12,001 nucleotides of DNA from Actinomycetota bacterium (GCA_003140115.1 PLIQ01000649.1:1-12001); one strand, 5' to 3'. Positions 1 to 7,721 are shown, numbered from the stretch's first letter. Program-made: numbers and translations. The notes: generated by a model from the sequence alone, not told the origin.

Positions 1-1013
1 TGCATGGCCACGAGCATCTGCGTCGCGCCCGCCTCCTGGAAGCCGCGGATCCGCTCGACGATGGTCTCCGGCGAGCCGACCAGGATCATGCCGTTCTCCA
101 GCAGGTACTCGAACTTGACCGGCCCGGACCTGACCGGGCCCTTCTTCAGCGCCGTCGCGTACCACTCGTACCCGGGAGGCAGCTCACGCTTTTCGCCCCA
201 GCGCAGGAAGTGATCCACGGTGACGTCCAGGTACCGGATGAACGAGTTCTGGCAGATCTTCCGCGCGGCCGCCTCTGTCTCGGCGCAGAAGCACATCATG
301 AACACCGCGGCCTGCTCGTTCTTCACCGACAGGGGCCGGGTGGACGCCGCCATGGCGGCCCGCCACTCGGCCAGCCGCCGGCCCATCGCATCCTTGTCGA
401 CGGCCATGCCGAACGCGAGTACGCCCAGCCCGTAGTCACCCGCCAGCGTGTAGCTCATCGGACTGGTCGCCGCCATCCACATCGGCGGGTGCGGTCGCTG
501 GATCGGCCGGGGGAAGACCTTCCGCGGCGGCAGTTCCAGGTACTTGCCGTGAAACTCGACCTCGGCCTCGCCGCTGGTCCACAGCTGCCGCAGGAAATCG
601 ACCGACTCGGACCACATGCCCCGGGTGTCGCCCGGGTCGATGCCGAACCCGCCGATCTCCAGTTCGGCGATCGAACGGCCGGTGCCGAACTCGACCCGGC
701 CGCCGGACAGCACGTCCAGCGCGCCGATCCGCTCGGCGACCCGGACCGGATGGTTGAACGGCGTCGGCAGCAGTACCACGCCGTGCCCGATCCGGACCCG
801 GCTGGTGCGCTGCGCCACCGTGGCGAGCCAGATCTCGGGCGCTCCCATGTGTGAGAACTCTTCCCGGAAGTGATGTTCGACCGCCCACACGTGGGTGAAG
901 CCCGCCTGCTCGGCCGCGACGGCCTGGATGACGCTGTTGCGGTACGCGTCGGCTTCCGTGGTCGGACCCCACGGCTTGGGCACCTGCATTTCGAAGAGCA
1001 GACCGAAGTCCAT
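1..1013 (-). CDS. LLM-class flavin-dependent oxidoreductase (luciferase-like monooxygenase), 3' partial
   Basis: Reading the minus strand from the ATG at 1013 gives 337 codons, open to the left edge of the window. The protein starts MDFGLLFEMQVPKPWG and has the bacterial-luciferase TIM-barrel pattern: VWAVEHHF near residues 42-49, the RIGHGVVLLP strand near 74-83, NHPVRVAERIGALDVLSGGR near 87-106, GTGRS near 110-114, and LVGSPETIVERI near 311-322. Family members use reduced FMN (or F420) with oxygen to oxidise an organic substrate. They usually run about 340-390 residues, so only a short C-terminal piece is missing. The start is fixed by a perfect AGGAGG (1018-1023) four bases upstream. It is divergent from the ThDP enzyme gene across 207 bp. 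The substrate cannot be read from the sequence, and an F420-dependent relative is possible, although the 'EHHF' class is generally FMN-dependent. Confidence 0.93.
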   Translation of the reverse strand, partial: MDFGLLFEMQVPKPWGPTTEADAYRNSVIQAVAAEQAGFTHVWAVEHHFREEFSHMGAPEIWLATVAQRTSRVRIGHGVVLLPTPFNHPVRVAERIGALDVLSGGRVEFGTGRSIAELEIGGFGIDPGDTRGMWSESVDFLRQLWTSGEAEVEFHGKYLELPPRKVFPRPIQRPHPPMWMAATSPMSYTLAGDYGLGVLAFGMAVDKDAMGRRLAEWRAAMAASTRPLSVKNEQAAVFMMCFCAETEAAARKICQNSFIRYLDVTVDHFLRWGEKRELPPGYEWYATALKKGPVRSGPVKFEYLLENGMILVGSPETIVERIRGFQEAGATQMLVAM

Positions 1014-1220
1014 CCCGCCTCCTGTCCGGCCGTCCGCGCGACGGCTCCGGTGGACTCATGCTTGACGACGAATGGCCCGATACCAAGCCCGCGTCCTGCT
1101 TACCGGGAAACTCCCGCCTGACATCCGCAGTGGTCAAGTGAGCGGAACAGGTCCGCCCGCCGCGCGGCAGGCCGGGCACACTGGGGAGGCCAGACTGTCG
1201 CCCACCAACCGGAGCCAGCC
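1014..1220. other. Divergent intergenic region between flavin oxidoreductase and ThDP enzyme
   Basis: This 207-bp gap must hold the promoters of two divergent genes. The Shine-Dalgarno sequences at each end are clear: AGGAGG on the minus strand and GGAG at 1211-1214 on the plus strand. I could not resolve a convincing -35/-10 pair on either strand. A small hairpin (GCGGA 1142-1146 with TCCGC 1152-1156) and a GC-only 10-bp palindrome (1159-1168) are present, but both are weak signals in DNA of this composition. I saw no FMN-riboswitch-like conserved blocks. Confidence 0.5.
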
Positions 1221-2918
1221 GTGAAAGTGTCCCAGATCATCGCCCGGCGACTGCGAGACGCGGGCGTCGCGGTGGTCTTCGGCGTGATGGGCGACGGCAA
1301 CATGCACTGGCTGGCCGAGTACGCGGCCCTGCCGGGCGTGCGCTGGTGCCCGGCCTGGCACGAGGCAGGCGCGGTCGGCATGGCCGACGGCTACGCCCGC
1401 GCCGCCGGCCGGGAGAGCGTCGGCGTGTCCACCGTGACCATGGGACCAGGGCTGGCGCAGGCCCTCGCCGCCCTGACCGCCGCGGTCCGCACCCGGTCCT
1501 CCGTCCTAGTCATCACCGCCGAGCCGGATCACGTGTCCCCGCCGAACGCCCAGGACGTCGACCAGCGGTCGTGGGCCGCGACCGCCGGCGCGCGGTACCG
1601 GCTGGTGACCGACTCCGCCGACCTGAGCGCCGCGCTGGCCGAGACGATGGCCTGCGCCCGGTCAGGCCGCCCCGCCGTGCTGGCCGTGGCCGTGAGCCTG
1701 ATGGACAGTGAACACGACAGCCAGGCCCCGCCCACCACGAGCCCGCCCGCCACGGGCCCGGCCGGGACGCACATAACAGGCCTGGACACCGCGGCCCGCC
1801 TGCTGGCCGCCAGCCGCCGCCCCCTCGTGCTACTGGGACGCGGGGCCGAACTGAGCGGCGCGGTCGAGACGGCCCTCGAGGTCGGCCGCGCAATCGGGGC
1901 GTGCTTCCTTACCACGGTCCCGGCCAAGGGCTGCCTGGCGGCCGCGCGGGATCCCTTTGACCTTGGCCTGGCCGGGACGATGGCGCACCCGTCCGCCCGC
2001 CGCCTGGCCGGCACGGCCGATGTCGTCCTGGTGGTCGGCGCGGCGCTCGACGCCCACAACACCGCCGGCGGTTCCTTCTTCGGCGACGCGCGGCTGATCC
2101 GGGTCGACATCCGCCCCCCGGCCCAGATGTGGCACCCGGCAGGCGACGTCATCGAGATCACCGCCGACGCCACCGCCGCGATCACCCGCCTCGCGGCGGA
2201 GCTTCCGTCTGGGCGCCGACCTGGCCTCCGCGGTCCCGACACAGCGGCGCTGCTGGCTGGCGAGCCCGCCCGGCGCGCCGCGCTGGCGGCCACCCAGCCC
2301 GCCGACGGGCTGAATCCGTGGGCCGTGATCGCCGCGATCGACGACGCCGTCTCCGACTCCGCGCACATCGTGACCGGCGTAGGCCACTTCTGGTACTTCG
2401 CCGCCCCCTACCTGTCGGCCCGGCCCGGCCGCACCTTTCACTTCGGCTACGGCTTCGGCCTGATCGGGCAGGGCCTCCCGCTGGCCACCGGGGGAGCGGT
2501 CGCGGCGACCGAGGCCAACCGTCAAACGGTCGCTATCGAAGGGGACGGCAGCTTCTTGATGAACCCGCAGGAGCTTCAGTCGGCCGTCCGGTTCGGAGCC
2601 GACCTGCTGGTAATCGTGCTGAACAACGCGGCCTACGGATCGGAGTTCCATAAGCTCGGCATCGCGGGCCTGGATCCGGCCGCGGGCACCTTCGACCGCC
2701 CCGCCGACCTGGTCGCCGTCGCCCGGGCCCTGGGCGCCGCCGCCCGACGGGTCGGCACGATGGACGAACTGCGCGCCGGGCTGGCCGCCTTCGCCGGGTC
2801 CGGCGGCGTCCGGGTACTCGACATCGGCATCGCGCGGTCGGTCATGAGTGAGGCCTACCAGCGCATGCACCTGGCGCCCGCGGACGAGACTAGGCTGGTC
2901 CAGGGAGCAAACCGATGA
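1221..2918 (+). CDS. Thiamine-diphosphate-dependent enzyme, acetolactate synthase / benzoylformate decarboxylase superfamily
   Basis: 565 residues, the usual size for this superfamily, in the normal order. The N-terminal pyrimidine-binding domain (about 1-165) has the activating glutamate at E48 in [14 protein letters not shown]. The central domain spans about 185-330. The C-terminal pyrophosphate domain has the ThDP/Mg motif GDGSF at 441-445, closing with NN at 468-469. Enzymes of this fold cleave or join C-C bonds next to a carbonyl, for example 2-oxoacid decarboxylation or acyloin formation. 'FGVMGDGN' replaces the usual 'FGVPG' of acetolactate synthases, and no small regulatory subunit (ilvN) follows, so a branched-chain amino acid role is unlikely; the true substrate is unknown. 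It starts at a GTG six bases after GGAG (1211-1214). Its TGA overlaps the ribBA ATG (ATGA), so the two are almost certainly translated as a coupled pair. Confidence 0.9.
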   Translation: MKVSQIIARRLRDAGVAVVFGVMGDGNMHWLAEYAALPGVRWCPAWHEAGAVGMADGYARAAGRESVGVSTVTMGPGLAQALAALTAAVRTRSSVLVITAEPDHVSPPNAQDVDQRSWAATAGARYRLVTDSADLSAALAETMACARSGRPAVLAVAVSLMDSEHDSQAPPTTSPPATGPAGTHITGLDTAARLLAASRRPLVLLGRGAELSGAVETALEVGRAIGACFLTTVPAKGCLAAARDPFDLGLAGTMAHPSARRLAGTADVVLVVGAALDAHNTAGGSFFGDARLIRVDIRPPAQMWHPAGDVIEITADATAAITRLAAELPSGRRPGLRGPDTAALLAGEPARRAALAATQPADGLNPWAVIAAIDDAVSDSAHIVTGVGHFWYFAAPYLSARPGRTFHFGYGFGLIGQGLPLATGGAVAATEANRQTVAIEGDGSFLMNPQELQSAVRFGADLLVIVLNNAAYGSEFHKLGIAGLDPAAGTFDRPADLVAVARALGAAARRVGTMDELRAGLAAFAGSGGVRVLDIGIARSVMSEAYQRMHLAPADETRLVQGANR

Positions 2919-4264
2919 CAACGCATCAACCGCATCAGCCGACCGCCGAATTCGCCCCGATCGATCTGGCCCTGGCCGACATCGCGGCGGGCCGGCCGCT
3001 AGTGGTCGTGGACGACGAGGACCGGGAGAACGAAGGCGACCTTATCTTCGCGGCCGAGAAGGCCACGGCCGACCTGGTGACGCTCATGATCAGGGAGTGC
3101 GGAGGCCTGATCTGCGTGCCGATGACCGGTGCCGACCTGGACCGGCTGGCCCTAGACCAGATGGTCAACCAGAACACCGAACGGATGGGAACCGCGTTCA
3201 CCGTGTCCGTCGACGCGCGCGCCGGGGTGAGCACGGGCATCTCCGCCGCCGACCGCGCCGCGACGATCAGCCTGCTCGCCGACCCGGCGAGCACGTCGCA
3301 GGACATCGTCCGGCCGGGACACGTCTTCCCGCTGCGCGCCCGCCCCGGTGGCGTGCTGCGCCGGGCCGGGCACACCGAGGCCGCGGTGGACCTGGCCAGG
3401 CTGGCCGGGCTACGGCCCGCGGGGGCCATCTGCGAGATCATGAACGCCGACGGGACGCTCGCCCGGCTGCCCGAACTGGCCAGCTTCTGTGCCCGCCATT
3501 CGATCAGGCTCATCTCGATCGCGGACCTCATCGCCTACCGTCGCCGGACGGAAAAGCAGGTCGAGCGCGTCGCCGAGGTCCGCCTGCCGCTGCGACAGGG
3601 GGATTTCACCGCGTTCGGTTACCGCAGCCTGGTCGATGACTCCGAGCACATCGCACTGACCATGGGCGATCTGTCCGACGGCGAGGACGTACTGGTCCGG
3701 GTGCACTCAGAGTGCCTGACCGGCGACGCCTTCGGCTCGCTGCGCTGCGACTGCGGTCCCCAGCTGACGGCGGCGATGGACGCCGTGGCCGCCGAGGGCC
3801 GCGGCGTCGTGCTCTACGTGCGCGGGCAGGAAGGACGCGGCATCGGCCTGCTGCACAAGCTGCAGGCCTATCAGCTACAGGACCACGGGGCCGACACCGT
3901 CGACGCCAACCTCCAGCTCGGCCTGCCCGCCGACGCCAGGGACTACGGCACCGGTGCCCAGATCCTGGCCGACCTGGGCGTGCGCACCATGCGGTTGCTG
4001 ACTAACAACCCCGCCAAGCGCGCCGGGCTGGAAGGCTACGGCCTCTCGATCATCGACCGGGTCCCGCTGCCCGTGCACGCCAACGAGCACAACCTCCGCT
4101 ACCTGCGGGTCAAGCGGGACCGGATGGGACACGACCTGCCCGGCCTGCCCTGGCACGATGACGAGGTCTCCTGGGCCACGCTGGCCAGCCGCCCGGCCGG
4201 GACCAGCGCGAGTCCGGACGCCGCCGAGCAGGTGGCCAGGTTCGGCCTCGACGCCGGCGACTAA
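2915..4264 (+). CDS. ribBA: Bifunctional 3,4-dihydroxy-2-butanone-4-phosphate synthase / GTP cyclohydrolase II
   Basis: 449 residues with both halves intact. The RibB half (about 15-210) makes DHBP from ribulose 5-phosphate. It has the acidic loop [10 protein letters not shown] (33-42), RPGHVFPL (133-140), HTEA (153-156) and E174, matching the E. coli metal and active-site residues. The RibA half (about 218-407) opens GTP to the pyrimidine precursor of riboflavin. It has zinc ligands C267, C278 and C280 in HSECLTGD...[15 protein letters not shown], and D340-A-R342 for the catalytic Asp/Arg. Y319, the equivalent of E. coli Y105, is kept; a Streptomyces coelicolor paralogue with Met at this site makes an altered, formylated product, so normal product is expected here. 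Beyond the core MGHDLPGLP is a tail of about 35-40 residues. The gene overlaps the ThDP enzyme stop by ATGA, with an AGGGAG-like ribosome site at 2902-2907. No ribE, ribH or ribD is nearby. Confidence 0.96.
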   Translation: MTTHQPHQPTAEFAPIDLALADIAAGRPLVVVDDEDRENEGDLIFAAEKATADLVTLMIRECGGLICVPMTGADLDRLALDQMVNQNTERMGTAFTVSVDARAGVSTGISAADRAATISLLADPASTSQDIVRPGHVFPLRARPGGVLRRAGHTEAAVDLARLAGLRPAGAICEIMNADGTLARLPELASFCARHSIRLISIADLIAYRRRTEKQVERVAEVRLPLRQGDFTAFGYRSLVDDSEHIALTMGDLSDGEDVLVRVHSECLTGDAFGSLRCDCGPQLTAAMDAVAAEGRGVVLYVRGQEGRGIGLLHKLQAYQLQDHGADTVDANLQLGLPADARDYGTGAQILADLGVRTMRLLTNNPAKRAGLEGYGLSIIDRVPLPVHANEHNLRYLRVKRDRMGHDLPGLPWHDDEVSWATLASRPAGTSASPDAAEQVARFGLDAGD

Positions 4265-4293
4265 GCGCCTCGTGCCGATCAGCGGGACGTCTG

Positions 4294-4330
4294 GTTGCTT
4301 GCGTTCAAGCAATTAGTCAGTGTTGCTTGC
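4294..4330. promoter_or_regulatory. 18-bp perfect palindrome plus third half-site, candidate operator
   Basis: TTGCTTG (4295-4301), a 4-nt centre CGTT, then CAAGCAA (4306-4312) form a perfect inverted repeat. The 9-mer GTTGCTTGC occurs at 4294-4302 and again at 4322-4330, a direct repeat of one arm with a 28-bp start-to-start spacing. The stretch is notably AT-richer than its surroundings and lies in the 92-bp gap after ribBA and 27-63 bp before the lipoprotein ATG. This geometry suits a dimeric repressor of TetR, MarR or GntR type. A weak terminator for the ThDP-ribBA pair is an alternative, but there is no T-run after it. No clear -35/-10 pair could be assigned. Confidence 0.45.
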
Positions 4331-4356
4331 ATCGCCCAGCGCGTCCTGGAGGGGCC

Positions 4357-5724
4357 ATGCAGCTTCCCGGTCAGAGGACCAGCACCAAGATCAGCGCAGT
4401 GGTATCCGTCCTGGCCTTGCTGGCCCTGGCGGCCTGCAGCTCGTCGTCGTCCTCGTCGGCTGGCTCGAGCACGCCCTCGAGCACATCCTCGACTACGCAG
4501 TCCGGCCAGGCGCAGTCCACGGCCTCGGGCAGCTTCGGGACGCTCGGCCAGGTCTGCGGGCCCGGCAGCGCCACCGGCGCGACCGCCACTGGCGTCACCG
4601 CCTCGAGCATCCAGGTGGCGACCGTCGCGGACGTCGGGGCGGCGTCCTCGCCCGGGCTCGATCAGGCGTTCTGGGACACCGGGACGGCATTTACCGCCTG
4701 GTGCAACGCCGCGGGCGGAATCAACGGGCGCAAGCTGGTCCTCGACAAGCGCGACGCCGCGCTCACCGACTACCCGCCGATCGTGCAGACCAGCTGCACG
4801 GCCGACCTGGCCATGGTGGGCGGCCAGGCGGTGCTCGACGACACCGGCCTGGCCGACCGGCTCAAGTGCGGGCTGCCTGACATCGCGCCGTACATCTTCG
4901 GCCCGAACTCGGTCAACGCGCCTCTGAAGGCCGCCGCCTTCCCCACCCCGAACGACCAGGTGTTCCTCGGCGGCGTGGCCAAGTTCTTCACCGCGTTTCC
5001 GGGCACCAAGCAGGCCGTCGGCGTCATAGTCCCGAATGGCGCGGCCGGGGCCGAGCAGCAGAAGATCTTCACCGAGGGGCTCAAGGCCATCGGCGGCGAC
5101 CTCGTCTCGGTCCTGGAGTACAACACGACCGTGCAGGCCAGCTGGACGCCGCTGGTGGACAAGCTGCGTAGCGCCGGGGTGAAGCTGCTGCTGATCGACG
5201 CCGATCTCGGCCCGACCGCGGCGCTGGAAGAGGCGATGCAGACGCAGAACTGGTGGCCGCAGGTCCAGGTCGTTCCGCCGCACTTGTACGCGTCCGAATT
5301 CCTCAAGCAGCTCACCGTCGCGCCCGAGAACTTCTACGTCTACACCCCGATCGCCCCCCTCGAGGACGCCTCGGCCAACCCGCCCACCGCACAGTACATC
5401 CAGATCATGCACACCTACGACCCCAGCGGCGAGATCGGCTTCCCCAGCGTGGAAGCCTTCTCGTCGTGGCTGTTGTTCGCCGAGGCCGCGAAGGCGTGCG
5501 GATCGTCGCTGACCCGGACCTGCCTGATGAGCAAGATCGCCACCACGACCTCGTGGACCGGCGGAGGCCTCACCTCGCAGGCCAACCCGGCCGCCAACGC
5601 GATGCCCGCCTGCTACGTGGTCCTCAAGATCACCGGCTCAGCGGGGCACCTGGCCTTTTCCCGCTACGAGCCGGCCAGCGGCTTTGACTGCAGCCCGGAC
5701 AACGCGCCGCACATCGCGCCGTAG
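4357..5724 (+). CDS. ABC-type Leu/Ile/Val-family substrate-binding lipoprotein
   Basis: 455 residues from the ATG at 4357, preceded by GGAGG (4348-4352). An in-frame TTG at 4327 would add ten residues but has no ribosome site and would spoil the lipoprotein signal. The N-terminus is a lipoprotein signal: basic residues (R7, K11), a hydrophobic core, and a lipobox LAAC with the lipidated cysteine at 27. A Ser/Thr linker of about 35 residues follows, then a periplasmic-binding-protein type I fold (Peripla_BP_6 / branched-chain amino acid type) recognisable from NAAGGINGRKL and LVDKLRSAGVKLLLID. It should be anchored to the outer face of the membrane and bind a small organic ligand for import or sensing. 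No permease or ATPase gene is in the window. Eight further cysteines in the mature part suggest disulfides. It ends 3 nt from the stop of the convergent FAD oxidoreductase. Confidence 0.88.
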   Translation: MQLPGQRTSTKISAVVSVLALLALAACSSSSSSSAGSSTPSSTSSTTQSGQAQSTASGSFGTLGQVCGPGSATGATATGVTASSIQVATVADVGAASSPGLDQAFWDTGTAFTAWCNAAGGINGRKLVLDKRDAALTDYPPIVQTSCTADLAMVGGQAVLDDTGLADRLKCGLPDIAPYIFGPNSVNAPLKAAAFPTPNDQVFLGGVAKFFTAFPGTKQAVGVIVPNGAAGAEQQKIFTEGLKAIGGDLVSVLEYNTTVQASWTPLVDKLRSAGVKLLLIDADLGPTAALEEAMQTQNWWPQVQVVPPHLYASEFLKQLTVAPENFYVYTPIAPLEDASANPPTAQYIQIMHTYDPSGEIGFPSVEAFSSWLLFAEAAKACGSSLTRTCLMSKIATTTSWTGGGLTSQANPAANAMPACYVVLKITGSAGHLAFSRYEPASGFDCSPDNAPHIAP

Positions 5725-5727
5725 GCC

Positions 5728-7206
5728 CTAGGATGCGGCCGACTGCCCGGCGCGGCGGCCGAAGAAACTGCAGTCGCCGAGCGAGATCCCGCTGCAGTAG
5801 CCGGAGACGGCCAGGGCCGACGTGGCTCGCCCGGCCGCGTACAGGCCGGCGATCGGCGAGCCGTCCGGCGTGAGCACCTCCCCGCCGACCGCGGTACGCA
5901 GCCCACCCATGGTGAAGGCGGACATCGGGAAGGCCTGCTGACGCAGGTCGATGACCGCGTAGGGCGGCACCAGCGGCTGCAGCCACCGCTCGCCCTTGTG
6001 GAAGAGCGGGTCCGCGCCGCGGGCCGCGTGCTCGTTGTAGTAGGCCACCGTCTGCTCCAGCGCGCCGGCCGGAAGCTCCATCTGGGTCTCAAGCTCGGCC
6101 AGCGAGTCCTCGGCCCAGGACGGCCTGCGCCAGGAGCTCTCCAGGAACGTCGACTCATCGAGCAGCAGGTAGGCGATGGTGTCCTGGCGGAACGCCGCCT
6201 CCGCGCCGAGGCGTCCGTAGTACGTGTCCTCGTTGATGAACCGCCGCCCGAGCGCGTTGAACAAGATCCCGCGCGCGTAGGACATCGGCGGGGTCAGGAC
6301 CAGCGTGATGTCGGCGGTGTCCATGTGGATCGCGTCCGCGCCCGCCGCCTGCGCCATCTGGATGCCGAGGCCGTCCTGGCCGCCATGCCCGAGCTTGCTG
6401 ACGGCCAGCATCGCCGGGGTGTGCTGCGCGAGCATCTCATCGTTGTAGATGAAACCGCCCGTGGTCAGCACCACGCCCCGGCGGGCCCGCACCCGGAGCA
6501 CCGTGCCGAACCTCCTGGCCTCGACGCCGGTCACCCGGCCTTCGTCGTCAACCACCAGCCGCTGGACGCCGACGTTGTACTCGGTCCGGACACCGGCCCG
6601 CTCCGCGGCGCGCACCAGGCACTTCAGCACGGCCCCCTCGAACAGGTCCTCGTCGCTGTCGGGGTCGCGGGGGATGTGTCCGCGCGGCGCCGGCCGGACC
6701 AGCGCGCTGAACGGATGAGCCTGCTCGCCGCCCGTCCAGACCAGGCCGCCGCCCGCGTACTCCTGCCCGCCCACGTTGATGAAGCCGTCGTCCTCCGGCG
6801 ACGCCAGCATCGTGCCGGCCTCGTCGGGACCGGTGATCAACGGAACGCCCTGCCGGACGAGCCAGTCGAAGTGCAGCAAGCTCTCGTCGCAGTAGACGCG
6901 CAGCTTCTCCTCGTCGACCCCGGGACCCAGCGCCGCGAGCAGGAAGGTGTACATCTCCTCGGCCGTGTCGTCGAACCCCATGGCCTTCTGCATCGGGGTT
7001 CCGCCACCGAGGTAGACGATCCCGCCGCAGGTCCCCTCGGGGCCCCCGCCGCGTTCTAGCGCCAGCACGTCGCTGGTCACCTCGAGGGCGCCTAGCGCCG
7101 CTGCCGCGCCGGACATGCTGAAACCGACGATCACCACGTCAGCCTCGAGATCCCAGGACTGGACCTCAGCTACCTTGCGGGGCGTGGTTGACAACGGGTC
7201 TGGCAT
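5728..7206 (-). CDS. FAD-dependent oxidoreductase, fumarate reductase / 3-ketosteroid dehydrogenase superfamily
   Basis: 492 residues. The N-terminal nucleotide-binding strand-turn-helix is ADVVIVGFSMSGAAAA (22-37), followed by the ribose-binding acid E51 in LALERG. TTGGFIYNDEML (248-259) and the C-terminal FAD-binding block TMGGLRT (432-438) ... GLYAAGRATSA (454-464) ... GISLGDCSFFGRRAG (473-487) are typical of the fumarate reductase / succinate dehydrogenase flavoprotein superfamily. Members use FAD to add or remove hydrogens across a C-C bond, for example fumarate reduction, steroid delta-1 dehydrogenation or urocanate reduction. The second glycine of GxGxxG is a serine (G28-F-S30-M-S-G33), which is unusual. 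The ATG at 7206 follows GGAAGGA by about six bases. No haem, flavocytochrome domain or signal peptide is visible, so a soluble cytoplasmic enzyme is likely. The substrate is unknown. Confidence 0.9.
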   Translation of the reverse strand: MPDPLSTTPRKVAEVQSWDLEADVVIVGFSMSGAAAALGALEVTSDVLALERGGGPEGTCGGIVYLGGGTPMQKAMGFDDTAEEMYTFLLAALGPGVDEEKLRVYCDESLLHFDWLVRQGVPLITGPDEAGTMLASPEDDGFINVGGQEYAGGGLVWTGGEQAHPFSALVRPAPRGHIPRDPDSDEDLFEGAVLKCLVRAAERAGVRTEYNVGVQRLVVDDEGRVTGVEARRFGTVLRVRARRGVVLTTGGFIYNDEMLAQHTPAMLAVSKLGHGGQDGLGIQMAQAAGADAIHMDTADITLVLTPPMSYARGILFNALGRRFINEDTYYGRLGAEAAFRQDTIAYLLLDESTFLESSWRRPSWAEDSLAELETQMELPAGALEQTVAYYNEHAARGADPLFHKGERWLQPLVPPYAVIDLRQQAFPMSAFTMGGLRTAVGGEVLTPDGSPIAGLYAAGRATSALAVSGYCSGISLGDCSFFGRRAGQSAAS

Positions 7207-7238
7207 CGGTGGTCCTTCCGACCTGGCTGATTGCGGCG

Positions 7239-7261
7239 TACCCTGCCACGTTCGCAGGGTA
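7239..7261. repeat. 8-bp perfect inverted repeat upstream of the FAD oxidoreductase
   Basis: TACCCTGC (7239-7246) and GCAGGGTA (7254-7261) are perfect complements around a 7-nt centre. The element lies 33-55 bp upstream of the FAD oxidoreductase ATG, where an operator or a 5'-leader hairpin would sit. There is no T-run, so it is not a classical intrinsic terminator. Confidence 0.4.
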
Positions 7262-7262
7262 G

Positions 7263-7291
7263 ACAGCGGATGGATCCGTCCTTCCCGCTGT
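7263..7291. repeat. Second inverted repeat in the same gap
   Basis: ACAGCGG (7263-7269) pairs with CCGCTGT (7285-7291) around a 15-nt loop that contains a near-palindrome centred on GGATCC. On the minus strand it follows the stop of the small membrane protein gene by 17 nt and directly precedes the 7239-7261 repeat. It could help end that transcript or form a leader structure for the FAD oxidoreductase mRNA. Confidence 0.3.
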
Positions 7292-7308
7292 ATGGGATGG
7301 TTCAGCGA

Positions 7309-7665
7309 TCAGGCCCGCCACTGCCAGCAATCGGCCGCCTGGCCCGCGGCCCGGCCCTTGGCCGCGATTCCCTTGAGCAGGGCGACCACCAGAATCACCA
7401 GGCCGAGCAGGAACGTCACGGAAGCGGCGGGCAGCACGAAACCGACCACCGTGAGCGTGACACCGACGACCAGTGATACAGGCTCCCAGTGGGTCCGCGT
7501 GGTCCGGGCCAGGCGCATGACGCCGATGAGTGCCAGCAGCGCGCCGGTCCGGAGCCACCACCGGATCCGCCGTCGGCGGGCCGGACGCCAGGCCCAGGAC
7601 TCGCCGCCCGGCACGCCGGACGAACTCCAGATAACGAGGTTGCCGCGACGCGGCCGCAGTCTCAT
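7309..7665 (-). CDS. Small integral membrane protein of unknown function
   Basis: 118 residues, not a family I recognise. The N-terminal 38 residues are strongly basic and rich in Trp and Arg (RPARRRRIRWWLR near 27-39). Hydrophobic stretches follow at about 38-54, 62-79 and 81-98, giving two or three membrane spans with the basic N-terminus inside by the positive-inside rule, then a short polar tail. The reading frame is supported by a ribosome site AGGAAAG five bases before the ATG at 7665 and by a good promoter-like element at 7722-7749. Hydrophobic codons fall in the order expected for real membrane helices, which an antisense shadow would not usually give. It is 102 bp upstream of the FAD oxidoreductase on the same strand, so co-transcription is possible. 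No enzymatic motif is present. Confidence 0.7.
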   Translation of the reverse strand: MRLRPRRGNLVIWSSSGVPGGESWAWRPARRRRIRWWLRTGALLALIGVMRLARTTRTHWEPVSLVVGVTLTVVGFVLPAASVTFLLGLVILVVALLKGIAAKGRAAGQAADCWQWRA

Positions 7666-7721
7666 GACAACTTTCCTATGATCCAGACGGCGCCACCCGA
7701 GTCATTCGGGCGCGTCTTTCC

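Noticed and set aside
1159..1168. 10-bp GCCGCGCGGC palindrome as an operator
   Set aside because: It is made only of G and C, so such palindromes are expected by chance in DNA this GC-rich.
436..1179. 247-codon minus-strand open frame over the flavin oxidoreductase
   Set aside because: The neighbouring frame on the same strand encodes the luciferase-like enzyme with a perfect ribosome site; this frame gives an Arg/Gly-rich product only.
1014..1220. Possible FMN riboswitch upstream of the ThDP-ribBA pair
   Set aside because: I looked for the conserved RFN blocks and saw none; the region is also short and no stem pattern fits.
1830..2921. Long minus-strand open frame opposite the ThDP enzyme gene
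   Set aside because: It is antisense to a protein with clear ThDP motifs; the Gly/Arg/Asp-rich, motif-free translation is what a high-GC complementary frame gives.
4438..4461. TCG-rich triplet run as a phase-variable microsatellite
   Set aside because: It encodes the serine stretch of a lipoprotein linker, uses mixed serine codons and is typical of actinobacterial lipoproteins; triplet slippage would not shift the frame.
4279..5412. 377-codon minus-strand open frame opposite the lipoprotein gene
   Set aside because: The plus strand has a lipobox, a ribosome site and a binding-protein fold; the antisense product is low-complexity Arg/Gly/Val with no recognisable domain.
5725..5760. GC-rich complementary stretches near the convergent stops as a bidirectional terminator
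   Set aside because: The pairing is between short GC-only runs inside coding sequence, not distinguishable from background at this composition.
5998..7059. 353-codon plus-strand open frame opposite the FAD oxidoreductase
   Set aside because: It is a shadow of a conserved flavoprotein; its translation is rich in Arg, Val, His and Ala without motifs.
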